Assembly: GCA_900155495.1 (NCBI GenBank) | Contig: FTLJ01000449.1 | Coordinates: 1 to 64,000 of the forward strand | Reading direction: 5' to 3' | DNA length: 64,000 bases | From: Porogramme epimiltina | Taxonomy: Eukaryota > Basidiomycota > Agaricomycetes > Polyporales > Polyporaceae | Shown here: one piece after another, positions 10,188 through 21,596 of the stretch | Position numbering within the stretch: position 1 is the first letter of the stretch | Layout: every line of letters starts with the position of its first letter | Notes under the pieces: generated by a model | Databases searched by the model: none | Told to the model about the DNA's origin: nothing | The model's input: only the letters and a program-made list of their open reading frames with translations | Position numbers and translations under genes: made by a program

Positions 10188-12220
10188 TCATGCCATCGCA
10201 TCACCGCCACGGTTTACCGCACCTCTCGCCGCCTCTTCCTTCGTCTGTAACCGCCTCAAGGGTACAAGGGGGACCTGCGACTGTGACGGCTGTGGCTGCA
10301 TCTGCGCCGACTCACTGAAACCATATCCCACCGCCCCCATGCCAACGCCATACCCAAACGACTGCGGCGCCGACAACTGCGAACCCGCGCCCGAGTTGGA
10401 GCCCGAATCCGTGTCGCGCTCCCATGAGCGGTACGCTGGTGGTAGGCGTCCCGACGGCGAGCGCGCAAGGTCCGCGATCGGGCCCCCATCGAGGTGTCGT
10501 AGTGGTAGAGAGCTTGTATTCGCGCTTGCGCCCGTGCCCGTGGGTGAGAGGGTGTTGGAGTTGTACGAATACATGCTTGGCGCGGCCGCAGGAGCCCATG
10601 GAGGTTGCGACGAGCCGCTGTCGTTTGAGAACGTGTGCGCGTGCGTAGACGGCCGCTCTGAGCCGCCTGGTGAGTATGGGTCTGTAAAAACAAGTGATTA
10701 GAGGCGAGCAGATTTCGCATGCAGCGAACCAAGACGGACCGTAAGGGGGACTCGCCGTGCTAGCGGATGCAGCAACAATGCCCGAGCTGAATGGCACTGA
10801 AGAGCTCATGGAGGGATGTCCTTCGCGGTACGTGTAGCTAAACTGCCCGTCAGGCGTGGCAGGGGTGCCAGCGCCGTAGCGCCGCTGTCTTCGCCAGAAG
10901 CAAAAGCCGATGACACCCAGGACAATGGCTCCTGCGCCGCCCACAACCCCGCCCACAATCGCAGCGGCATGCTTGCTGCTACTGCTACTGCTAGAGCCAG
11001 AGTCGCCATTTTGATCCGCTGTCTGCGTTGCGCTATCCCCAGCGCTAGTGGGCTAGTCACAGCACGAGAGGTGAGTGACCGGACATGAAGTGAAGAGATA
11101 TCATACCGTTTGAGAACTCAGGGTGGAGGTAGACGAAGACGACGACGATGTGACGATGTCATTCGCGCAATGAGTGAATGTGTTGTTGTTGTTAACGGCG
11201 TGCTCTTTGTTTGCGTTCTCCTTCGTATATATGCTATAAATACGGGGGTTAGTCAGACATCCTTACGGCCCTACAAGGACGGACGACTCACTAAAACCTA
11301 ATAGCAAATCCATTTAAGAAATCACCGCGGTACTGACAACGACGCGTAGAACGCTCACCATGAGCCATCATCCCAGCCACCGTAAAGGTAGTCATCTAAT
11401 CGGATCCCCTTGTTACAGACCGCAGTCTGGATGTCCGTTGGGAGCCTGAGAACTAGATTAGTGAAAAAAAACGACTCATCGCGAGCAACCTACGAATTAT
11501 TAGTCCCGGAACCACATGTTTGCAAGTAGAAAGGATTGTACGACCCGGCCGCTAGAGAGACGGCAGACATCAGGGCGAGTGAAGAAATGCGTCATAATGG
11601 CACACACCTGCATCGACACCGGTCGAAATATCTCCAGGCACTGTGAGATACTGACAGCTGGGACCGTTTGGTAAACACCATGGACGCAGGGACTTCTAGA
11701 TGGCCACCAGTTCTTACTCACTTCATGCATAGCATGCTGAGCTGGAACGCGACAGTATTGCAGCAACATGCAGCTAGAGCTCAAATGAGACCCCGCACAC
11801 AGGAGGACCAATCAAGCCAACCGGACGTACAGACTTGGTCGTCACATTGATCACCAGGAGGGCTTGACCTAAAATCCGGCACTTGATCTGACGAACCGGG
11901 CGCAAAATAAGTGGCCGTGCTCTGTCGAGCACAGCACGAACAACAAGAACAGATGGATGATAGACTCACAATCGCTGTTGCATATCTGCCGCAGCCGCTC
12001 GTATGTCCTGCCTGTTCGAAGCCAATCCACCGCATCGGCCACCCGCGCCAATCTCTGAGACCGAAACGCATCACTCACAAGGCGTCTCGCCCACCACGCT
12101 TGTATACCAGTCCAACTGGGAGCTGGCGCATGTTGTGTTGCCTGCGAGCACGAGGGGGGCCCATAATGATGGGAGGAGGAACGTCGCCGCGCCGATAGAG
12201 AGTGCCGTCCGCCAAGCCAT
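10188..12220 (-). CDS. Paralogue E of cysteine-rich membrane-protein array (complete, 11 exons)
   Basis: Exons: 12079-12220, 11970-12011, 11831-11887, 11722-11773, 11608-11657, 11494-11551, 11359-11445, 11292-11297, 11107-11233, 10740-11052, 10188-10681, giving 475 residues in one frame. The signal peptide ends near VLAGNTTC, followed by CASSQLDWYTSVVGETPC, TYERLRQICN, PGDQCDDQV and CCCN motifs. A poly-Ser stalk precedes a Gly/Val-rich membrane span (IVGGVVGGAGAIVLGVIGF) and FWRRQRR. The tail has LDGGP then LPPAYRSW and ends in a Gln/Pro-rich, then basic, segment. With D this is the best preserved copy. The start is fixed by homology; a longer upstream frame (to 12473) is in another phase. 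Confidence 0.85.
11292..11297 (-). other. 6-nt microexon of copy E
   Basis: GTTTTA between TTAG and GTGAGT. It gives Trp-Phe-Tyr-Ile across the junctions. Confidence 0.75.
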
Positions 12221-14665
12221 AACGCCTGCCAAAGTTCAGAAAGAGTGTGAAGGAAGTGACAACGTGCAGGGCGGGGACGGCAGGAGGTAGAAGTCGGGCC
12301 CGGGAGAGTGCTAGCAAGCTAGCTGGGCAAAAAACCGACCGGCGGAGGCGGGGGTGGTGGAAGCGGAAGGGAGAAACGGAGGAGGGCGACGGAACGGTCG
12401 CGATTGCCCGCCCAGGTAAACACGCTGCCGTACGCGAGGCGAAGTCTAGAAAGTGATCAATCAGAGCGTACAAGCCGCCTAGTATGATTTACTTACTACT
12501 CTTATTCTCATTATGCGGGGGTCTGATGGAATAATTAAGAGACAATGAACCATTAAAATAGAGTTGAGAACTTGGCTTGATTGGGAATAGCACGGATGGT
12601 TGACTGGTGGAGAGACTCGTGGGGACGATTGGGGTGACAACGGGGTCGTCGAGTTCGCGAGGATGATCCGTTCCCAGTTGGCACTTGCGATATTTGTTGG
12701 AATGGGGATTTCAGAACACAAACATAAAAGAGGAACGCTGTACATGCTCGTTACAAGGATATCGCCGGAACATGTCGTGACTGAAGAAGACTCCGCGTGC
12801 CGGAAAAAGAAAACATACTGTAGTCGCTGTGGCGTGGGAAGAGATACGGGCTTGTCGAGAGATCCTCTCCCACAATGATGATGGGATCACCACCCCACTG
12901 GCCAATGACGCAACTCGTTCATTTTACTAGTCGATGGAGCTCATTTCACAACTCCCAGCTATAACTCACGGCTTACCTTGGAAGCCGCCGACTATAACCA
13001 GCACAGACAGGTGCAATGGGCTCGTCGAGTTTCTCGCTCCAGGCAGAAAAATATGGCTTAGCTGTCTTTAGATACTTCAACTCCTTGAAGCTCACCAGTG
13101 CCCGTCGGCGTGCTGACATCATGGACATAACAGGGGGCTACTAGGAGCATTCGACCAAGCGGAGTGCCCGCGAGTTCCTGCTGTGGACCAACTATGGTAT
13201 ATGTCTATTCGACCTATGCGGGCTTACACTCGAGATAGCTCGACAACGTCCTATAGCCCCAGGTTTGATGTACACGTATCGTGGCTGAGCGTATAGCAAG
13301 TTGCCAAAAGCCCTCAAATGGGTCAACAGCTTGGGAAATCGTACGCCAAGGAGTCAAACGTGGCTGGCGAGCAGTATATTAGGCCCAGATCGCGCCCAAA
13401 GATGCGTCCTGCGTCTCGTCAAGAAAACAACACGTCCTAGCGCTTACAAGTTCAGTCTGGCAGCTTGCCCATGGTACTCTGCCATCACCGCTCCTACACT
13501 GTCCGTGACTGCAATGGTACGTTTACAATACCCCCTCGCACACTGCCGCCACTAATTCTCCTTGATCTCCACCCAGAAATCCTCAGCGACCTTCATTCGT
13601 TTTCCTCATGGCCTGCGACGCCGCGTTTGACACCGTCTCTCGATGCGCTTCCCCTTCCCCCTTTACATCGAGCGCCGAAATCAACGAGTTCTCTACAGGC
13701 CCCGGTTCAAGGACGCAGCACAACGATAGGGGTCGCCTGGCCTAGAATGAGTCACCGCCCTCGCTATCTGGAGCCAGGTCCCCGTGCATGAGAGACCGGT
13801 CCCCCATGGTCTACGGAAGCACAATAGCCGCGGAGCCGAGTATCGAGCGGAGAATATTGAGAATGCCGCGCGGCGGGTCATGCTTCCTGGCAAATTGGAT
13901 GCCGGAAGAGCATCAGATCGAAGAGCTGCACGCGGACGGTGTCTAGGGGCCAATGGGTAATCCAAAATATATTGTTCCTAAAGGCTACACAAATGGACGT
14001 ATATGCGACTTGAATTTTTAGAGGAGGGTACATGAAGGCGGGCCGTCTCGGTCCCGAATTCCATTCCCGCAGGCGGAGGCGTGTTTATCCACAACTATGC
14101 TGGGTGAGGGAAGAGTCGAATGGCTTAATGTACATATGCATGTGGTGCTATGCGCGGACAAATGATGGATGCGGTACTCGAACAAATGCCGGTATGCTAG
14201 AGACACTATGGAGTGCGGAGAGACAACAGCGATACTGTACAGGACACAGAAGCGAAGGTGAAAGCTGGTTTGTATGCGATCGGACGACTCGTGTACATGA
14301 GGCCTAATCGGAGAAATCGGATGGCTACAGTAGGGGCAAATAGAGGCAGACTCATCGTGTACGCGGTCGGTCCGTCTGGTGTGCTACAGTAAATGGATAT
14401 GCCGGGAAATGTGGGGAGGGAACAGGGAATATCGGTACTCTGCCATGATCGGCATGTCCGGTTGGCTATAATAAGGTAAGATATGATATGGTATCGGGGC
14501 GGTGGCGGCGACAATAGATACGAAGTGCCGAGGGATGACGAGAGCAACGAGAAAGCGTGCAGAAACGTCCGTTCAATCGTTACAACTGTTCGATCCTTGC
14601 TGTTGCAACTGCGATGTGTAATTTGTGCGAAGTCGACGGGAAACTGGGACGTGTGTCTGGCTTGA
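12221..14665. other. 2.4-kb gene-poor stretch
   Basis: This separates the A-E array from the phytochrome gene. The immediate left part is the promoter of copy E. Short frames at 12581-12905, 13301-13791 and 14206-14547 have no recognisable motifs; one plausible GT-AG intron (about 13516-13575) gives only a short frame that stops soon after. I call no gene here. Confidence 0.4.
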
Positions 14666-17600
14666 TCACTCCACCTTTTTAGAGGGGCGCGTCAGCCAGC
14701 CGCCGATCTCCCAGTTGACACCAACGCGGTAGACGTCCTTCTCGCGCTGTAGCGGGTCAACGACCCCGCGGAGGATGATGCGCAGCCTTTTGAAGTCGAT
14801 CGGCTTCAGGATCCAGCCATCCATACCGAGCTTGTTCAGCTCCTCGTGTTGCGACTCGGATAGGGAGGCGGAGACGGCGAAGATGGGGATACGCCCGTTG
14901 AGGGTGTGCGAGATCCGATCGAGGATTTCTAGGTCCTGTTCATAAACACGAATGCGCTCCGTGGCCTCGTATCCGTTGAGCAGGGGCATTCTAGACGAAC
15001 GTGTTCAGTATCTTACGCCCCGACCACCAAAAGGACCACGTACTGGATGTCCATGAGGATGCAGTCAAAATCACGATCCGCTTCAATGGCTTCAACTCCC
15101 TCTTGGCCATTGGTGGTGTTGACCACCGTATGACCATCAAGGGAGAGACGTTTCGCGAGGATCATACGATTGATGTCGTTGTCCTACCGCCAACTTAGCG
15201 TGCAACACCATGGATAGGATACATCGTCCTCACCTCGACTATCAGGATCCTCAACTTAGGCAGACGGTACAAATCTCCGTGCGAACGACTCCCACCCGGT
15301 CGCTTGTTAGGTGACACCTTGATTCGTGGTGACAGCAGCGCAGGCGGACTTGGCTTTGCTGGGGGATCGAGGTCGAACTCGTCAATCTTGACGGGCTTCA
15401 GAGGGTTCGCGCATCCCGGCAGCTCGACGCGTCCATTGTCGGGTTTCCGGATAGGGGACTCGCGCGAGCGCAAACGGGGCGGCGAAGGGCCGCTGCTTGA
15501 TCTTGGCTGGGCGCTCATGTGGCTCGACGCCAGTGCCTCAACGAGGTTGTCGATCTCCGACGTGCGTGAATTCTTGCTTTCGGCGCGAGATGGGACCCCA
15601 GAGCGCGACAGCGAGGAGTGCGACGAGTTGGAGGTGGAGAGTGTGAGTCGGCCACTGCTTGACCCTTCGGTTGTAAGGGGCAGCAGGAACGAGAAGCGAC
15701 TACCCTTGCCGAGAGCTGAGTCGACGCGGAGTTGTCCACCGAGCTGCTCCACGATGCGAGCGACAACAGCCAATCCAAGACCTGCCCAAGATTTTAAGCT
15801 CGAGGGGGGGCGGTGATAGCGAGACAGGGGGGCTTACCTAGACCTGGCGAGTGTGTTCGAGGCGGCGCGCTCTCCACCTGCTCGAACTCTCGGAAGATGC
15901 TCTCCAACTTCTCCGTGGGGATGCCGCAACCGGTGTCCGAGACGACGATCTCGACAGCGACATCGTCGCCGTGCCTTAGCCCTGACGGTTCTTCGAAATA
16001 ACGGCACATTACAGAGATCATTCCCCTGGACGTGTATTTCACTGGACATTCGTGAGTAAATGAGCCCGCTTTACGTACCCACGAAACAAAAGACTTACGG
16101 GCATTCGCGGTGAGGTTCGCAACCACCGTCCTGATCTTCCTGCAGTCGCCGACGACCTGCTTGGGGCTGTGCTTGAGATCGAGCATGAACTGTAGCCCCC
16201 GCCTGTCCGCTTCGTTGCGGTACAATAGGGTGGCATCCTGGATGGCCCTGTGGAGATCGAACGGTTCGTTGAAGGAAGTCTCGTTGCCGCTCTCGAGACG
16301 GGTGAGGTCCTGGAAGCGTGTGAGCCATGTACGTGAACTTGCGCGGACATAAGTCTGGTGAACTCACAAGGAGGTCATTGATCGTGAATAGAAGACTCTT
16401 CGAGGCGGCGTGCGAGTGGTTGAGGTTCTCGCGGGTGTCGTCGTCGAGAGGGCCGTTCATCGCCAGTTCCAGGTAGCTACACCAAAGCGTCAGAGACGGG
16501 AATGCGACAAAAAGGTGTGCGCGAACTTGATAATATGGTTCAGAGGAGTTCGGACTATCGCGAGGAGGAGTAAGTGATCTGAACACGTCTAGGATACCGG
16601 CAGGCTATACCTTCATGGCTAGCATTCGACAGCAAAATGTTCGTGAGCTTTGTTGTCTGAAGCGCGCTCTCCTTCTGCCTCCACACCTCGATGAACTACA
16701 CACCAATCGTGGGCCTATCAGCCTCCAATCTCACACAAATGTCTCCCTTGAACGCACCTTCCCATAAACGAGCGCAAGGACCCCGGCGGTCTCCAGATGC
16801 TCGTCCGTCCACGCGCGACAACGGCCGGCTACGGTCTCAGACCACGTCTTGAACGAGGCTCGGGGTTCCAGCACATTCTCCGATTCACCCATCTTGTACG
16901 GCCGTCCAGCCCAATTGACTTGTCGCGGTTGGCCTTTGCGAAGGAAGGCAATGAAGTCGCGCCCGCCTACAGATAGCGGGACATAAAGCAGGCCTGCGAT
17001 AATCTCCAGGCCAGCCGTGAGTTTGAGGTCTGGGTAATCGACCGTCACCGCTTGAGAAACCTGGAGTGTGCTGGTAGTGCGAGATGCTATTAGCTATATG
17101 GTAGGATTGTCAAGACACAGTGGCACACACTTGAACTGCTTGAGCCTCAGATACTCAGCCACAATAAGGATCTCCTGGCCATTTTGGTTCGGACCGAGGA
17201 TCTTCGCGCCTTCGCCGATGACCAAGACACCATAGTCAGCATCGAACAGGCCGAGCAGGTCGTCCGCGTTTGACACGATGTATCCACTCGGGTGTTGGTC
17301 GCTCGGCATAGTGTTGATCTAGAATGTAATGACGCGTGTGAGCTGATAGGTCTGCCTGGAAGCGCACGTTGGAAATGTACTTACGAGCTTGCGTGTATGC
17401 AGTCGCTGAGCATAGCTCAGTCGCTCAATGTTACGGGAGATCGACTGGCTGAGCAACCGAAGCATCTGCCGAACAGGGAACGAAACACGCATTCCGTGGG
17501 GTCCGTACGAGTGACACGCAACGAGCCCCCACAGTGTGCCGAAAGCGATGATCGACTGGCCAAACAGTCGGTAAACATTAGCCTCAGAAAGCCAGCAGGC

Positions 17601-20419
17601 AAAGGCGCGGAGTCCACTTACCACTGACATAGACGCCCTGACCCCCATGTTCCCGAGATCTATCGCAACGCAGAATCCGATTAGCATAGATTCCCGTACA
17701 ACACCAGGGACGACAAACATTTAAGATGGATCGGGCTCATGGCACGCAAATAGCAGTGGGTCATGTCCTACCCGATTAGAACTGCGTCAGAAGCATGACG
17801 GAGCACCACCGGCGAAATGACGCATACAAGAGGTTTCAGCAGATCTTCCTTGCTTCGGACGACTAATCTGGCAGTGGGTTGCCCGCGGTCGTACAAGAGT
17901 CGAACCTTGTCTAGACGAACATTCATTATGATTAGGAACCAAGAGCACGATGTGATGCCACAAGTCGCTCACTCAGCGCATATAGCTGTCGAGCCTGTAC
18001 ATATTGGATTAGCCCAGCCACTGAAGAGACGAACGGATAACTTACCTGGGCTGGGATATCGGTAGCAGGGAAGTGCAGGCCGCGATAAAGGTCGTGGGTC
18101 TGGTTCCAGTCAACAAGTTCCGCGACGACCTGGCCGTTCCATGCCTCGTCAAACTGATACAACAGGACACGGTGGAATTGAGTGAGGTCCTTCATGACGC
18201 CCGCGGTCACCTTGAGGAAGGAATCTAGATCGGGAGCGGCACCGAGCTGCTCGTTGATCTGCGCCATGACCGCGAAGACGTCCATCATGCCGACCGCGCC
18301 GGTCCCGCGGCGGCGCCGAAAAGCACCCCTCGTCGGGCCGTTGCTTCCACTTGCATGCGATTCTGAAGCGGTCGATTCGCCAGCGCGTCGTGTTCGGCGG
18401 AGACGCTCGAGCGCCAACAAAGGCTTAGATCGACTAGTCGTGCTCTCCAAGATATCTTCTGCAGTGGGCAACCAAGCTTCTTCACCAATGACGCTATGTG
18501 CTTGGCTGGCCGAAGTGAGTGTAGATGGCGTCGAGCTGCTGTGGCCGTCGGTGACAATGCGCGTTACGACATCCAGACTGTTTGGAGAATCTTCTGGAGT
18601 GGTGACTGAAGCGACCTCTTCCGAGGACTGCGAAACGAGCGTGCGGCCTGAACTATTCGAGGCGGAGGCGGAGACAGAGGCATCAGAAGGAGACGAGACG
18701 CCTGAGGCGATAGAACCTTCATCAGAGATGGGGGCTGGGGGTGGATAAAGAGGGTTGAAAGTGTCGCGTTCAAGTTCAAATTCGAGTATAATGATGTTTT
18801 GATACGAGGCTAACTCTCTCTCGTCTTCGTCTTGATCTGCAGCCAAATTGGCCGGGGCAGTCATCTGAGGTCTGTGCGCTGCACACCAACACGTCCAGGT
18901 CCGCCGATTCTGCGGGTCATTGTCGAAGTCTTCGGCTGAGGCAGAACCTGGAGAACCCCAGCCACTGATCATGAACACGTGAAGGTTTTCGGCCTGCTCT
19001 TCTACCGTCAATGAAGTGTCACTGAGGTATTGGATGTTGTCGAACAAAATATCCGCCTGTTGGTCTGGGAGGATCTGCGAAAAACACTCGAGACTAAAGA
19101 GGTACGACGGAGAAAGGCCTAAAAGTTCCGTGGAATTCTTGGGGCGAGCGTGAGAGCGTGAGAGGGGGGGGGCTATAGGAACAACTCACCTCGGATACCT
19201 GGCGCACGAGCAGGTTCCCGGTGTCCAGGTCTTCTTCGACAGCAACCAGGACACCATACCCTTGGACAGCACCCGGTGTACGAATAGGCTGTAAGGCATT
19301 GAGAGTTTGTAATTGTTGAACTCTAAAGGCAGACGCTACGTACCTCGTCCTCGCATCGTGTCAACTGCCCCTCTCGACCCACAATAAGGTGATGACCGTC
19401 TTCGTCCTCGACATGTTTATACCGCAATGTCATATGTGGTCCTCCGGATGAACGGCTTGTCCCGCTCTCGGAATGCGACGCGGAGGAAGAAGGGTCGTTG
19501 GAGGAAGAACGGGAGGGATCTCCCGAAGGTTCCGCGACAAGTTGTCGGTGCGGGCCGGCGGAACTGTGTCCCGACCGCGATCGTGAAGCAACAGCGCCGA
19601 GCCGTCTACCGGACGATGATGGCACGGAACTATATGGGGAGTCGGACCTGTCCTCGAGAGGAAGAAGGTGGACAATGCCGGCTTGCGAGAAGTTGGAAGG
19701 CGGGGGAGGGGATTCGGATTCGGAGGTGGAGGGTGCGGGGGACGGCACAGGGTCTTGAGCAGCGTCTGGCGCACCTGGTAACAATGTACTGCGGGTGTCC
19801 GCGAAAGCTTCTGATACAACTTCGGAGAGGTGAGGCGGATGGCGGGGATCGTAGCTCTCCTCCTCAGAACTTGCCGACATCGGTTCCGGCGCATATATAA
19901 TAGGTTCTCCTGTCGGTCCGGCGGTAAACAGGACGTCGGCTGTTGGCGCGAAGTTGGGCGCGGAAGTGGAAGGGAGGGCGGTAGCAAAAGAGCGGGGGGA
20001 GAAGGGGCTCTGGTGAGCGGGGAAGTCGCGGAAGTTCGGCGCGGCGTTGCGCTTTGAGCGGCGAGGGAGCGAACTGGACACGACGCCGGCGGGATGTAGG
20101 GTCTGGGAGAGGGGTGCATTAACAGACCCGGTGGTAGATGCTTCGGAGTCTGAGAGCGGGGGAAGAGTGGGAGAAGTGGGAGATCGACGTGATCCAGCTA
20201 GAGCATCTTGACCGGAGATTGGTGAAGAATCTGAGCGGCTTGATTCGTCTACTAAACAGTTAGGATAGAGGAGTATGGCGAGCACGTTCACATGCCAGAG
20301 GACGTCTTGGAGGGTTGCGCAGGTTGAATGCCGGTGAGAAGGGATCGTACAGGGTATACATAGGAGACGACAGCCGTGGGCGCGGGCTGGTCCTGGGGGG
20401 TTGGGTCGTCGGAGGACAT
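14666..20419 (-). CDS. Fungal phytochrome, hybrid sensor histidine kinase (19 exons)
   Basis: Exons: 20292-20419, 19344-20238, 19190-19288, 19137-18046, 17973-17994, 17828-17910, 17719-17767, 17622-17659, 17385-17555, 17131-17318, 16758-17070, 16611-16695, 16527-16554, 16368-16476, 16099-16309, 15838-16041, 15234-15781, 15044-15183, 14666-14990 (1575 residues). A Ser/Pro-rich 335-residue extension precedes C338 in [17 protein letters not shown], the position of the biliverdin cysteine in fungal and bacterial phytochromes. PAS, GAF ([14 protein letters not shown]) and PHY ([11 protein letters not shown]) follow. The kinase has an H-box ([16 protein letters not shown]1053), an N-box and DTGCGIP. 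The receiver has DND and D1466 in ILMDIQMP. It should act as a red/far-red sensor phosphorelay. The first intron boundary (alternative GC donor) is the least certain junction. Confidence 0.93.
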
Positions 20420-21596
20420 GGGGATGGTGGTGAGGACAGCCCAAGGGGTTCCAAGGGGGGCGCCGCGCACGGCTCGACGTCCCACCTGGACGCGGGTGGG
20501 GGTGGGGAGTTGGCTCCTCGAAGAATTATCTCAGCGAATTACGGGCATCAGGGATTGCTATAGATGAACATGTCGCGCGTCATCGCCGTCATTTTGGCCA
20601 TATTGGGCATACGATCTCAGTTTCTAGGGAGAATTATGTCGAGATAAGTGGGCGCAGGGGTGTGGAGAGGAGCCAATAAGCAGCGAGTGGGGCCCCCCAA
20701 CCCCTGTGGAGCGAGCGAAGAACCACGCAGCGGGGCGGGGGCCATCTGTCCGCATATGGAGAGTCGGGCGAGGCGTCTGCCACACCAGAACCCCCCCAAA
20801 AAGCATCCGTATATTGAACACCCCGTGCGTTCTTCGCGACCGAGCCTACTCCGGTCCTTTCGGCTGTTTAAACTTGGTTTAAGCTGACCGACTTGATCGC
20901 ATATACGCCGCGTCGCCGATTGTCCCGTTCACCGTCACCGCCATCGTCCCAATAGGCACACACGCTGCGTCCTACAGCCAGGGTCCAAGCCCACTGCGCA
21001 TGAGAGAGAACAGTGGCGTAAAGAAGTGATGCCTCTCCCTCAGGCATGCACCTTGCTCCCTCTTTACAAGCCGTTCCATGCCGCCTCTGCCGCTTCACGG
21101 CCACGAGTCGCGATCACCACTTCTTTTTACGTCCATTTCAGATATCGGGTCTTCCGGCGCTAGATCTCGGTTCAGTCACCCTTCGCCCGGCCTTAGATTC
21201 GAGAGTACCATAGTGGTCTACCGCCTTCTTACTAACAGAGGTGCCCCCAGCCGCCCACCCTTGGTCTATGTTTTTCAATGAAACTCTCAGCGTACGCCCA
21301 GTGACGACATGGGGAACATGTCGTAGAGTCATTTTAGATGGCAAGAACGTCTTCGCATCGGCCGAACTCGGCCGACTATCTTCCAGACCTTTTACAATCA
21401 TCCGAACGGCCTCCCGGCACGGGCGCCCCATTATCAAAACAAACATGCACGCCGGTACGTGGATGTTTTGCCGTGCGACAGTCTATTATCAGCCGACCAT
21501 CCTTCGATGCATTTATACCTCGAGTCAGCCGTTCCACGCACACACGGCCAGACGTCGACCCACCCCCACCCTTCCCGCCCTCTTTCCTAAAAATCC
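20420..21596. promoter_or_regulatory. Divergent intergenic region between phytochrome and MFS transporter
   Basis: The 1.2-kb region must hold both promoters because the genes point away from each other. Frames here are short and antisense-like. No specific binding site was identified. Confidence 0.5.

Noticed and set aside
13301..13791. Possible two-exon plus-strand gene
   Set aside because: One good-looking intron, but the spliced frame stops within about 20 codons and has no homology I can recognise.
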